In this document: positions 1 to 7,912 of the stretch, piece by piece
Position numbering within the stretch: the stretch's first letter is position 1
How the letters are laid out: each line of letters starts with the position of its first letter
Source of the DNA: Kordiimonas aestuarii
GTDB taxonomy: Bacteria; Pseudomonadota; Alphaproteobacteria; Sphingomonadales; Kordiimonadaceae
Reading direction: 5' to 3'
Assembly (NCBI RefSeq): GCF_025574465.1
Contig: NZ_JAOBPP010000018.1
Coordinates: 62,001-126,000 of the forward strand
Length of the DNA stretch: 64,000 bases
Notes under the pieces: model-generated
What the model saw: the letters and a program-made list of their open reading frames with translations, nothing else
What the model was told of the DNA's origin: nothing
Database searches by the model: none
Translations under genes and position numbers: made by a program

Positions 1-1
1 C

Positions 2-1663
2 AGTCTCGGCGATGCCTACGCAGCTGCCGGCGACGAAGACAAAAGCAATAAGGCCTACCAGCGCTACCTTGAAAACGGCCGCTTACCGCCTGTTCTGCTG
101 GACGCGATGACCGCACTGCAAGATGGCCGCATTGCAGTGGCTGAGCAAGTCTGTCGCGCCTATCTGAAGCGCCACCCCACGGATGTAACCGCCATCCGGC
201 TCCTCGCTGAAATTGGTATCAAGGTCGGTCAATTTGGCGATGCAGAAAACCTGTTGGCCCGCTGCCTTGAGCTAGCGCCTGACTTCAGCTTCGCTCGCTA
301 CAATTATGCCTTTGTTCTCACACGGCAGAGCAAGTTCGAGCAAGCGATCACCGAGATAGACCGGCTATTGGAAAGCGACGGAGACAACCCGAATTATTAT
401 GTCTTGAAAGCTGCATCTTATGTGCGGCTGGGCCAATTTGAGCCCGCAATCCAGATATACGAAAAACTGCTGGGCGACGTCCCTCATCAGCCGCGCGTGT
501 ACCTGAGTTACGGCCATGCGCTGAAAACCGTTGGCCGGCAGTCAGACGCCATCACGGCCTACCGTACCGCCATCAAACAGGCGCCCGAACTGGGCGAGGC
601 TTACTGGTCGCTTGCCAATCTCAAGACTGTAACGCTGACCGATGAAGAAGTGGCTCACATGCAGGCCGCGCTCAAGCGCCCTGCCCTCACGCCGGAAGAC
701 GCCGCGCAACTTAGCTTCGCCCTTGCCAAGGCCCTGGAAGATCGCGACGACTACGACCGGGCTTTCAAACATTATGCGGAGGGCAACGAAGTGCGCCGCC
801 GTCAGTCCCTCTATAGCGCCGACGAGCAAGACAAGAAGATAAAACGCAGCATCAAATTGATGGACGAAAACTTTTTTGAGGCGCGCTGCGGGTACGGATC
901 TGACGCACCCGACCCCATCTTCATTGTTGGATTACCCCGGGCGGGCTCAACATTACTGGAGCAAATTCTGGCCAGTCACAGCGAGGTGGAAGGCACGCAG
1001 GAGTTGCCTGATATCATCAATCTTGCCAAACGGCTTGGCGGCAAGAAACGGCCGAATGATGAAACACAGTACCCTGAAATACTTGGCCACATGAGCGTGG
1101 ACGCGTTTCGTGAGCTGGGCGAGGAATATCTGGAGCGCACGCTTCGTTACCGCAGTGGCATGCCCTATTTCATTGATAAAATGCCCAATAATTTTGAGCA
1201 CATCGGGCTTATTCACCTAATGCTGCCAAACGCACGCATCATCGACGCAAGACGGCATCCGCTCGCTTGCTGTTTCTCCGGTTTCAAGCAGTATTTCGCG
1301 CGGGGGCAACGCTTCAGTTACAGCCTGTCCGATATCGGGCGCTATTACCGCAGTTACGTCGAACTGATGGATCATTTTGACACCGCGCTGCCCGGCCGGG
1401 TGCATCGCGTCCAGTACGAAACGCTGGTGGACGATTTTGAGAATGAAGTTCGCCGGCTGCTTGAATATTGCGACCTGCCATTCGAGCAGAACTGCCTGGA
1501 ATTTTACAAAAACGACCGTGCGGTGAAAACCGCCAGCAGCGAGCAGGTGCGCAAACCCGTGTTCAAGGACGCGGTAGAACACTGGCGCCATTTTCTACCG
1601 CATCTGGCGCCTTTGACGGAGGCACTCGGGCCGGAAGTGCTGGAGCGCTATCCGGTTGAGTAA
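2..1663 (+). CDS. TPR-repeat sulfotransferase family protein (5' end outside window)
   Basis: The reading frame is open to the window edge, so the gene starts upstream. The first ATG in view (107) is internal, because TPR-like sequence precedes it. The N-terminal half is a run of tetratricopeptide repeats (helical pairs such as the AYRTAIKQAPELGEAYWSLANL type). The C-terminal half is a sulfotransferase domain with a PAPS-binding P-loop, FIVGLPRAGSTLLEQIL, encoded near 920-970, and a second 3'-phosphate-binding region around RRHPLACCFSGF. Proteins of this build are common in alphaproteobacteria and their substrates are mostly unknown. The TBDR gene follows after 54 bp in the same direction, so the two are probably co-transcribed. 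Sulfotransfer to a sugar, lipid or peptide is possible. The family call is firm, but the substrate is unknown. Confidence 0.85.
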   Translation, partial: SLGDAYAAAGDEDKSNKAYQRYLENGRLPPVLLDAMTALQDGRIAVAEQVCRAYLKRHPTDVTAIRLLAEIGIKVGQFGDAENLLARCLELAPDFSFARYNYAFVLTRQSKFEQAITEIDRLLESDGDNPNYYVLKAASYVRLGQFEPAIQIYEKLLGDVPHQPRVYLSYGHALKTVGRQSDAITAYRTAIKQAPELGEAYWSLANLKTVTLTDEEVAHMQAALKRPALTPEDAAQLSFALAKALEDRDDYDRAFKHYAEGNEVRRRQSLYSADEQDKKIKRSIKLMDENFFEARCGYGSDAPDPIFIVGLPRAGSTLLEQILASHSEVEGTQELPDIINLAKRLGGKKRPNDETQYPEILGHMSVDAFRELGEEYLERTLRYRSGMPYFIDKMPNNFEHIGLIHLMLPNARIIDARRHPLACCFSGFKQYFARGQRFSYSLSDIGRYYRSYVELMDHFDTALPGRVHRVQYETLVDDFENEVRRLLEYCDLPFEQNCLEFYKNDRAVKTASSEQVRKPVFKDAVEHWRHFLPHLAPLTEALGPEVLERYPVE

Positions 1664-1717
1664 CGTGGGGGCTGTGGGTCAGCCGAACTGACCTTAATGG
1701 CAAAAAAGGAGGAGACT

Positions 1718-4057
1718 ATGCGCTACACCGATGACAAGAACAAGGGGCCGACCCTAACGGGTAGCCGAACAGCCAAAGCGGGCCTCGCGGCCCTGATGGC
1801 TTCAACGATGATCCCATTGCACGCAACCAAGGCCGCAGATACAGACGATTTCGCGCTTGAGGAAATTGTTGTTACGGCTACGAAACGGGCCAGCAACCTG
1901 CAAGATGTGCCCGTGGCCGTACAAGCGCTTACATCCAAATCGCTTGAAGATCTCAACATCAAGGGTTTTGACGATTACATCAATTTCCTGCCAACGGTAT
2001 CATATGTATCGTTCGCTCCGGGGCTAGCTCAGGTTTACATGCGCGGCATCTCGTCTGGCGGTGACGGGGTTCACTCCGGCTCGCAGCCAAGTGTGGCCGT
2101 CTATCTGGATGAGCAACCAATCACCACTATCAACAATGTGCTTGATGTACACATCTATGACGTCGCGCGCATCGAAACACTGGCAGGGCCACAAGGCACA
2201 TTGTTTGGGTCAAGCAGCCAGGCCGGTACCATGCGCATCATTACCAACCAGCCCGACCCATCGGGCTTTGCTGGCGGGTATGATGTCAGTGTCAATCAGG
2301 TTGAACATGGCGAAATGGGCTTCAGCGCAGAAGCCTTTGCCAACTTCCCCATTTCCGACAAGGCAGCTCTCAGGGTTGTTGGCTGGTACGAAGAGGAAGG
2401 CGGGTATATCGATAACATATACGGCGAGCGCCACTACGCCGCTTCGGGGATCGAAATCGACAACTCGGACTATGTCGAGGAAGATTTCAACGATGTTCGT
2501 ACCGCTGGCATGCGTGCCGCCCTGAAGGTTGACCTGAACGACAGCTGGACCGTCACGCCCGGCGTAACGTACCAGAACCAGAAGTCGACGGGTGTATGGG
2601 CCCACCGGCCGGACGACCTGGGAGACCTGAAATACCGCACCTTCGGGGATGAATTCGCCAATGACGAATGGGTGCAGGGCACACTGACCGTCAATGGCAA
2701 GATCGGCGATATCGATGTCGTTTATGCCGGTGCCTATCTGGACCGCAGCAATGACAGTTCAACCGATTATAGCTGGTATGCCGAGTATTGGGAGGGACTG
2801 CTTGCCGATTATGGCTACGACTGCCTGTATTACGACGAGTTAGGTGGTTGTGCCGACCCCACCCAGCATATTACCGGGGATGAGAAGTTTACCCGCCAGA
2901 GCCACGAACTCAGGCTATCGTCTTCCGCAGACAGCCGGCTACGCTGGATCGCTGGCGCTTTCTATCAGGATCAGAAGCACGACTTCGACCTGCGCTGGGT
3001 GGCGCCCGATGTCCCAACGGGTGAGGATTATTCGCCCGTGCCCGGTGAACCCCTGGTCTGGATCACCAAGCAGGTGCGCAAAGACAAGGACCGGGCCCTC
3101 TTTGGCGAAGTTTCCTATGACATCACCGAAGCTTTGACCGCAACGGCCGGGCTGCGGGTCTATAAACTGAGGAACTCGTTGATCGGCTATTACGGTACCG
3201 CGTCATCAACCTATTGTTCGGCCCGGCCCTGCCTTGATAACCCTAACCTCGATAAGGAAACCAAGGACAATGGCTCGACCTACAAGTTCAATCTTTCCTA
3301 TAAAATAGACGACGATAAAATGATCTATGCCACCTATTCAAAGGGCTTCCGCCCCGGTGGCGTAAACCGGGCGCTTACCGGCGTGGTGGCACCCGCTTAT
3401 GAGCAGGACTTCGTCTATAATTATGAACTGGGTTGGAAAACATCGTTCTTCGACCGGCGGCTCAGGTTCAACGGCGCCGTCTACCTGCTGGATTGGAAAA
3501 ACTTCCAGTACAGCTTCCTGGACTATTCCATCTCGCCTCTGACGTTGATCACCAATGTCGGCCAGGCGCGAACAAAAGGTGTGGAATTCGACGCGGTGTT
3601 TGCTGCAACCGAGCAACTTACCGTATCGTTATCCGGCAGTTATAACGACGCCAAACTGAAAGAAGACTATTATCAGGATGACGACGCCCGGGCAGCCGGT
3701 GAAGTAACGGCACCATCAGGTACGCGCATGCCGTTTGTGCCTAAACTGAAACTGACAGCCACGGCGCGCTATGGTTTCAACATCGGCGACTTACCAGCCT
3801 ATGTTCAGGGCGCCTGGTCTCACACCGGAGAGAACTGGAACAATCTGGATGTATCGGGCCGTATCCTGCAACCGTCCTATGACCTATTGAATGCCGCGAT
3901 TGGCATTGAAGGTGATGGCTGGACAGCGGAATTGTTCGCAGACAATATCACCGACGAGCGGGCAGTCATATTTGCCAGCCAGGACAATTTTATCGACCTC
4001 CCGATCTATACCAATCGACCGCGGCGGTTTGGTATTCGTTTTGGCCAGCGCTTCTAG
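1718..4057 (+). CDS. TonB-dependent receptor
   Basis: This is an outer-membrane active transporter energised by TonB/ExbBD. I chose the ATG at 1718 because a near-perfect Shine-Dalgarno (AAAGGAGGAG, 1705-1714) precedes it; the in-frame ATG at 1697 lies upstream of that site. The 779-residue product has a long signal region ending near HATKAADTDD and a TonB box-like EEIVVTATKR. A plug domain follows (SLEDLNIKGFDDYINFLPTV to GTLFGSSSQAGTMRIITNQP), then a beta-barrel ending in aromatic Phe (FGQRF), as outer-membrane proteins do. It resembles the broad receptor class found with peptidases and hydrolases in Sphingomonas-type genomes. The following genes encode secreted amidohydrolase and M20 peptidase, so the ligand may be a peptide or amide. 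The ligand is not determined by the sequence. Confidence 0.92.
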   Translation: MRYTDDKNKGPTLTGSRTAKAGLAALMASTMIPLHATKAADTDDFALEEIVVTATKRASNLQDVPVAVQALTSKSLEDLNIKGFDDYINFLPTVSYVSFAPGLAQVYMRGISSGGDGVHSGSQPSVAVYLDEQPITTINNVLDVHIYDVARIETLAGPQGTLFGSSSQAGTMRIITNQPDPSGFAGGYDVSVNQVEHGEMGFSAEAFANFPISDKAALRVVGWYEEEGGYIDNIYGERHYAASGIEIDNSDYVEEDFNDVRTAGMRAALKVDLNDSWTVTPGVTYQNQKSTGVWAHRPDDLGDLKYRTFGDEFANDEWVQGTLTVNGKIGDIDVVYAGAYLDRSNDSSTDYSWYAEYWEGLLADYGYDCLYYDELGGCADPTQHITGDEKFTRQSHELRLSSSADSRLRWIAGAFYQDQKHDFDLRWVAPDVPTGEDYSPVPGEPLVWITKQVRKDKDRALFGEVSYDITEALTATAGLRVYKLRNSLIGYYGTASSTYCSARPCLDNPNLDKETKDNGSTYKFNLSYKIDDDKMIYATYSKGFRPGGVNRALTGVVAPAYEQDFVYNYELGWKTSFFDRRLRFNGAVYLLDWKNFQYSFLDYSISPLTLITNVGQARTKGVEFDAVFAATEQLTVSLSGSYNDAKLKEDYYQDDDARAAGEVTAPSGTRMPFVPKLKLTATARYGFNIGDLPAYVQGAWSHTGENWNNLDVSGRILQPSYDLLNAAIGIEGDGWTAELFADNITDERAVIFASQDNFIDLPIYTNRPRRFGIRFGQRF

Positions 4058-4062
4058 GCACT

Positions 4063-4101
4063 GAAAAAACATGCGCGGCGCCTCAGAGCGCCGTGCTTTT
4101 T
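4063..4101 (+). terminator. Hairpin terminator/attenuator after the TBDR
   Basis: A GCGCGGCGC arm (4073-4081) pairs with GCGCCGTGC (4088-4096) across a 6-nt loop, with one G-U pair. Five T follow, and an A-rich run precedes the stem. It sits 6 bp after the TBDR stop and 50 bp before the amidohydrolase, so it probably limits read-through into the enzyme genes. Confidence 0.75.
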
Positions 4102-4149
4102 CAAAAATACCGCCTCCAGAGAGGCCTCAGAAAGATTTAGAGATTTATT

Positions 4150-5490
4150 ATGCGCCGACTTTACGCCTGCCTTCTCACGCTTTTCCTCGCTGTTCCGGCT
4201 TTTGCTGATAACACCACCAGTCCGGTCAAACCGGTTACAATTGTGCACGCAGGCGCGCTGGTGGATGTGGTTAACGGCAAGGTGCTCAAAGACCAGATGA
4301 TCCAGATTGAAGGCGAGCGTATTGCCAAAGTAACGTCGTGGGCGCCTGGCGCGATGCCGGAAGGTGCCACACTTATCGACTGGTCTGGCCTCACGGTAAT
4401 GCCAGGCCTGATGGACATGCACACGCATCTGGCCGACAGCGGCCAGAGCGCCAATGTGCTCGCCCCGCTTGAATTCACAGCAGCGGAATCGGTGTTGCAA
4501 GGTGTGAAGCACGCGCGCCAAACCCTAAGGGCTGGTTTCACCACCGTTCGTGATGTAGGCGCATGGCGCGCCTTTAATGATGTAGCGCTCAGGGATGCGA
4601 TCAACTCGGGTATTATAGAAGGGCCACGCATGGCGGTTGTTGGTGCCTATATCACCGTGCCGGGTGGTGCGGGCGATGTCACCGGACAAGCATTCGACGT
4701 GGAGATCCCCAAGGATCTACACTTTGGCGTTGTACGCTCCGCGTCGGAAGTGCGCGAACGTGTACGTACCCTGATCCAGCATGGGGCCACCTTTATCAAA
4801 ACGCTGGCCACCGGTGCGGTTCTGACAAGCGGCACCCACGTCGGCGCGCAGGAACTGAGCGAAGAAGAAATACACGCAGCGGTCACGGAGGCGGCCAACT
4901 ATAATGTGTATGTCACCTCGCACGCTCATGGGGCCAAGGGCATCAAAGCGGCAGTGCGCGCGGGCGTGCGCTCGATTGAGCATGGCTCTCTGATCGACGA
5001 TGAAGGCATTGCTCTGATGAAAAAACACGGCACCTGGCTCGTGGCCGATATCTATAACGGTGACTATATCGATGCCGTCGGACGCGCCGATGGCTGGGGT
5101 GATGAAATCCTCGCCAAAAACGAAGCAACGACCGAGCGCCAGCGCGAAGGCTTCCGCAAGGCGCACGCCGCCGGTGTGCGTATTGCGTATGGCACCGATA
5201 GTGGCGTCTATCCGCATGGTGATAACGGCAAACAATTTGTGTATATGGTGCGATACGGCATGAGCGAAATGGAAGCGATCCAGTCTGCGACCCTGTCGCC
5301 CGCCCAACTTCTTGGCTGGGAGGCAGACGTCGGCTCGATCGAGGCCGGGAAATTCGCCGACATGGTCGCGGTGAAGGGCGATCCGCTAAAGGATATCAGC
5401 CTCTTGGAACATATTGATGCTGTCATGAAAGGCGGCCGGATTATCAAGTCGGAAAAACATGGCACCGCAACAGGGGGAGCAGACCAATGA
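4150..5490 (+). CDS. Secreted metal-dependent amidohydrolase (imidazolonepropionase-like)
   Basis: The product has 446 residues. The N-terminus is a clear signal peptide (MRRLYACLLTLFLAVPAFA), so the enzyme is periplasmic or exported. Amidohydrolase-superfamily metal ligands are visible: the HxH motif in MDMHTHLAD, His residues in TSHAHGAKG and SIEHGSL, and a late Asp in AYGTDSGVYPHG. The C-terminal GSIEAGKFADMVAVKGDPL is the usual small beta-sandwich end. Relatives hydrolyse cyclic amides or act as Xaa-Pro dipeptidase-like prolidases. The stop overlaps the start of the M20 peptidase by 4 bp (ATGA), which indicates translational coupling. With the TBDR upstream this suggests uptake and hydrolysis of peptides or N-acyl compounds; the exact substrate is unknown. 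Confidence 0.88.
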   Translation: MRRLYACLLTLFLAVPAFADNTTSPVKPVTIVHAGALVDVVNGKVLKDQMIQIEGERIAKVTSWAPGAMPEGATLIDWSGLTVMPGLMDMHTHLADSGQSANVLAPLEFTAAESVLQGVKHARQTLRAGFTTVRDVGAWRAFNDVALRDAINSGIIEGPRMAVVGAYITVPGGAGDVTGQAFDVEIPKDLHFGVVRSASEVRERVRTLIQHGATFIKTLATGAVLTSGTHVGAQELSEEEIHAAVTEAANYNVYVTSHAHGAKGIKAAVRAGVRSIEHGSLIDDEGIALMKKHGTWLVADIYNGDYIDAVGRADGWGDEILAKNEATTERQREGFRKAHAAGVRIAYGTDSGVYPHGDNGKQFVYMVRYGMSEMEAIQSATLSPAQLLGWEADVGSIEAGKFADMVAVKGDPLKDISLLEHIDAVMKGGRIIKSEKHGTATGGADQ

Positions 5491-6878
5491 GATTTACGAC
5501 AAATATTATAGCCGCGACAATGGTGGCTTTATCCATGCCCACAGTGTGGGCTGATGACGTGCCCTTCCGTGACAAAGCACACACCATATTACGTGACAGC
5601 ATCGCCATGCGAACGGTGGAGGGTTACCACATGGTGCCCAAGCTGGCGCATTATTTGGAAGAGCTGTTTCTCCAGGGTGGTTTTGCCCGTGAGGATGTAA
5701 AACTGATTCCGGTTGGCGATACCATGGCGATGATCATTCGGTACCGCGGCAATGATAGCTCGGGGAAAAAGCCGATCCTCTTGTCCGCGCACCTCGATGT
5801 GGTGCAGGCCAACCCGGAAGACTGGGAGCGTGACCCCTATACACTTGTCGAGGAAAGCGGCTATTTCTTCGGGCGCGGAGTATCCGACAACAAGTTTGCC
5901 GTTGCCACCTTGTCCGCGACATTCCTTCGGCTCAAAGCCGAAGGCTTTGTACCCAACCGGGACTTGGTCATTGCATTCTCGGGCGATGAAGAAACCAGCA
6001 TGACCAGCACGAAACTGTTGGCCAAGAAATACCGTGACCTGATCGATGCGGAATTTGCCCTCGTCGCCGACGGTGGCGGCGGCTTGCTGGACAAAGGCGG
6101 AAAGGCCGTGTCCTTCACGGTCGACAGCGCCGAGAAGACCTACGCATCCTTTACCGTTACGGCCACCAACCCGGGCGGACACAGCTCTCTACCCCGGCGC
6201 GACAACGCGATCTACGACCTCGCCCAGGCGCTTGTGAAGCTGGACGCGTTTGAATTTCCCATCATGTATAGTGACCTGACACGAAGCTATTTCGCGAAAT
6301 CCGCCCCGCTTATCGGTGGTAAGGTCGGCGACGCAATGGCGCGCTTTGCGGATGATCCGGCTGACCTTGATGCCGCAGCCGTTCTGCGCGAACAGTCAGA
6401 GTATGTTGGTTCCACGGGGACAACTTGTGTCGCGACCATGCTTGCGGGTGGACACGCCGAAAACGCCTTGCCTCAGTCGGCGACAGCTACGGTCAATTGC
6501 CGCATTTTCCCAGGTGTCGGTGTAGACGCCACGCTTGAAACCTTGAAGTCCGTGGTCGCGAACGATGCCCTGCGCTGGCGTGTCCTTGACACACCGGATG
6601 AGAGCGATGCGTCGCCCCTGCGTTCTGACGTTTTCAGCACAATCGAGCGAGCCGTGCACAATCGATATGCTGGCATCCCTGTTATTCCGCACATGGCGTC
6701 TGGTGCCTCGGACGCCCTGCACTTTCGTGCGGCAGGCATTCCCAGCTACACCCTGACAGGCATTTTCATGAAAGCGGAGGATGAGTTTGCCCACGGCCTT
6801 AATGAACGAGTGCCGGTTGAAAGTCTTTCAGGGGCACTGCAGATGTGGCACCAGATCCTGACAGACCTCGCCGGGTAG
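5487..6878 (+). CDS. Secreted M20-family zinc peptidase
   Basis: A 463-residue protein with signal peptide (MRFTTNIIAATMVALSMPTVWA). The M20/M28 dinuclear zinc site can be read in order: HxD in LLSAHLDVVQ, Asp in GVSDNKFA, the Glu pair in SGDEETS, Asp/Glu-type ligand in LVADGGGG, and the late His in DEFAHGLNE. The dimerisation (lid) domain lies in the middle third (FTVTATNPGGHSSLPRR). The family includes carboxypeptidases, dipeptidases and acetylornithine/succinyl-diaminopimelate deacylases; the export signal argues for a peptidase or acylase acting on imported nutrients. It is coupled to the amidohydrolase by a 4-bp overlap. Confidence 0.88.
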   Translation: MRFTTNIIAATMVALSMPTVWADDVPFRDKAHTILRDSIAMRTVEGYHMVPKLAHYLEELFLQGGFAREDVKLIPVGDTMAMIIRYRGNDSSGKKPILLSAHLDVVQANPEDWERDPYTLVEESGYFFGRGVSDNKFAVATLSATFLRLKAEGFVPNRDLVIAFSGDEETSMTSTKLLAKKYRDLIDAEFALVADGGGGLLDKGGKAVSFTVDSAEKTYASFTVTATNPGGHSSLPRRDNAIYDLAQALVKLDAFEFPIMYSDLTRSYFAKSAPLIGGKVGDAMARFADDPADLDAAAVLREQSEYVGSTGTTCVATMLAGGHAENALPQSATATVNCRIFPGVGVDATLETLKSVVANDALRWRVLDTPDESDASPLRSDVFSTIERAVHNRYAGIPVIPHMASGASDALHFRAAGIPSYTLTGIFMKAEDEFAHGLNERVPVESLSGALQMWHQILTDLAG

Positions 6879-6955
6879 GCCTCATTTTACGGCTTCTTTA
6901 TCTGCGGGCAATAATCCCGAATTCAACTCTGATACCTTCCGATGCATGATTTGCA

Positions 6956-6988
6956 AGACCTTGACTGGTCGCATTGCAGTCAAGGTCT
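6956..6988. repeat. Perfect 11-bp inverted repeat upstream of the CsbD gene
   Basis: AGACCTTGACT (6956-6966) and AGTCAAGGTCT (6978-6988) are exact reverse complements separated by 11 bp. The dyad ends about 20 bp before the CsbD start codon and no T-run follows, so it is more likely an operator or a 5'-UTR hairpin than a terminator for the peptidase gene. Confidence 0.7.
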
Positions 6989-7008
6989 AACCTCAGATCG
7001 GGAGATAC

Positions 7009-7215
7009 ATGATGAACAAGGACATTATCAAAGGTAAGTGGAAGCAACTGAAAGGCGATGCCCAGAAGCAATGGGGCAAGCTGACCGATGATGAGATTGA
7101 CCAAATCGAGGGTGACGCCACCAAGCTCGCGGGCCTTATTCAGGAACGCTACGGCAAAACCCGTGAAGCGGCCGAAAAAGAGGTCGAAGCCTGGCAGCAG
7201 AAGCACCAGCACTAA
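7009..7215 (+). CDS. CsbD family stress-response protein
   Basis: A 68-residue, highly charged helical protein. Its start (MNKDIIKGKWKQLKGDAQKQWGKLTDDEIDQIEGD) is the CsbD signature, including the KGKWKQLKG and WGKLTDDE segments. CsbD proteins are small cytoplasmic proteins made under general stress in many bacteria; their molecular role is not known. Two adjacent ATGs (7009, 7012) are possible starts behind a GGGAG Shine-Dalgarno near 7000. The perfect inverted repeat just upstream may control it. It stands alone, convergent with the ASCH gene. Confidence 0.9.
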   Translation: MMNKDIIKGKWKQLKGDAQKQWGKLTDDEIDQIEGDATKLAGLIQERYGKTREAAEKEVEAWQQKHQH

Positions 7216-7285
7216 AGCGTTGGCGTTAACCGCCCGCAGGCGTGAGGGCGAACTTCACGTCTGCGGTACTGTCTAAGCGACAGCA

Positions 7286-7702
7286 CTAGCCTTTCGCCAG
7301 ATCCCGGACCAGTTTAAACCGTTCGCACACCAGAACCATACTGGGAGAGAAGTTGCCGTTGCGCTCAAAATAGCGCTTGTGGCCCTCTCGCCAGCCTTCA
7401 AGGCTGTCATCTTCGCCTTCCGCGAGCGCAAACTTTTCGCCCACGTCGCAGAAACGGACCCACTCGACACTGATTGTCTCAATGACAAGAGCCGGGCTGT
7501 CATCCCAGTTGAGAACAATATCCTTACGACCCTCTTCGGGCAGTGCGGCGCCGGTTTCAAAGAATGCATCCAGCGCTTCACAGGTCGCAGTTTTCCGACC
7601 AGACCGCACAAGCTCCGTCAGTTCGCGGCAGAGCGCCTCATTGTCGCCAAAATGAAAAGTGGCCGCACCGGGGTAAAGTTTTTCAAGCTCTCTGACATTC
7701 AT
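7286..7702 (-). CDS. ASCH domain-containing protein
   Basis: A 138-residue cytoplasmic protein. The segment TFHFGDNEALCRELTELVRSGRKTATCEAL matches the start of the ASCH fold (the G-K-T/S-A-T motif in the first helix-turn region), and later VIETISVEWVRFCDV and FALAEGEDDSLEGWREGHKRYF are typical of the YqfB/ASCH family. ASCH domains resemble the PUA fold and are thought to bind RNA or modified nucleosides; some members are N4-acetylcytidine amidohydrolases. The gene is monocistronic, convergent with csbD, and shows nothing unusual. Function beyond the fold is inferred. Confidence 0.85.
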   Translation of the reverse strand: MNVRELEKLYPGAATFHFGDNEALCRELTELVRSGRKTATCEALDAFFETGAALPEEGRKDIVLNWDDSPALVIETISVEWVRFCDVGEKFALAEGEDDSLEGWREGHKRYFERNGNFSPSMVLVCERFKLVRDLAKG

Positions 7703-7793
7703 TACTGTTACTCACACAAGCGCGGGCTGGCGCAGTACAATGGACCCTATGACATGCTTTTGCGCGCAGGTATAGCGGTGCCATGAGCAGACA

Positions 7794-7831
7794 ATAAAAA
7801 AGACGCTGCATCCAGGAGAGAACGCAGCGTC
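7794..7831 (-). terminator. Intrinsic terminator downstream of the TBDR at 7913
   Basis: On the minus strand GACGCTGC and GCAGCGTC (7824-7831 and 7802-7809) form an 8-bp stem followed by a run of six T (7796-7801). It terminates transcripts coming from the TBDR gene. Confidence 0.8.
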
Positions 7832-7869
7832 AGGCCCCAAAATACTCGGGTGGGAAACCATTGGGGAGT

Positions 7870-7899
7870 GGCGCGCGCCCGAAACCAGAGGCGCGCGCC
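7870..7899 (-). other. GC-only hairpin directly after the TBDR stop
   Basis: Two copies of the self-complementary 10-mer GGCGCGCGCC (7870-7879, 7890-7899) flank a 10-nt loop. This is a very stable stem between the TBDR stop and the T-tailed terminator, and may protect the 3' end of the receptor mRNA. Confidence 0.65.
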
Positions 7900-7912
7900 G
7901 GATACTCAGAAC

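Noticed and set aside
3886-3908. TATTGAATG inside the first TBDR gene as a further BetI-type site
   Set aside because: The right half (TTCA at 4-bp spacing) is missing and it lies deep in a coding region.
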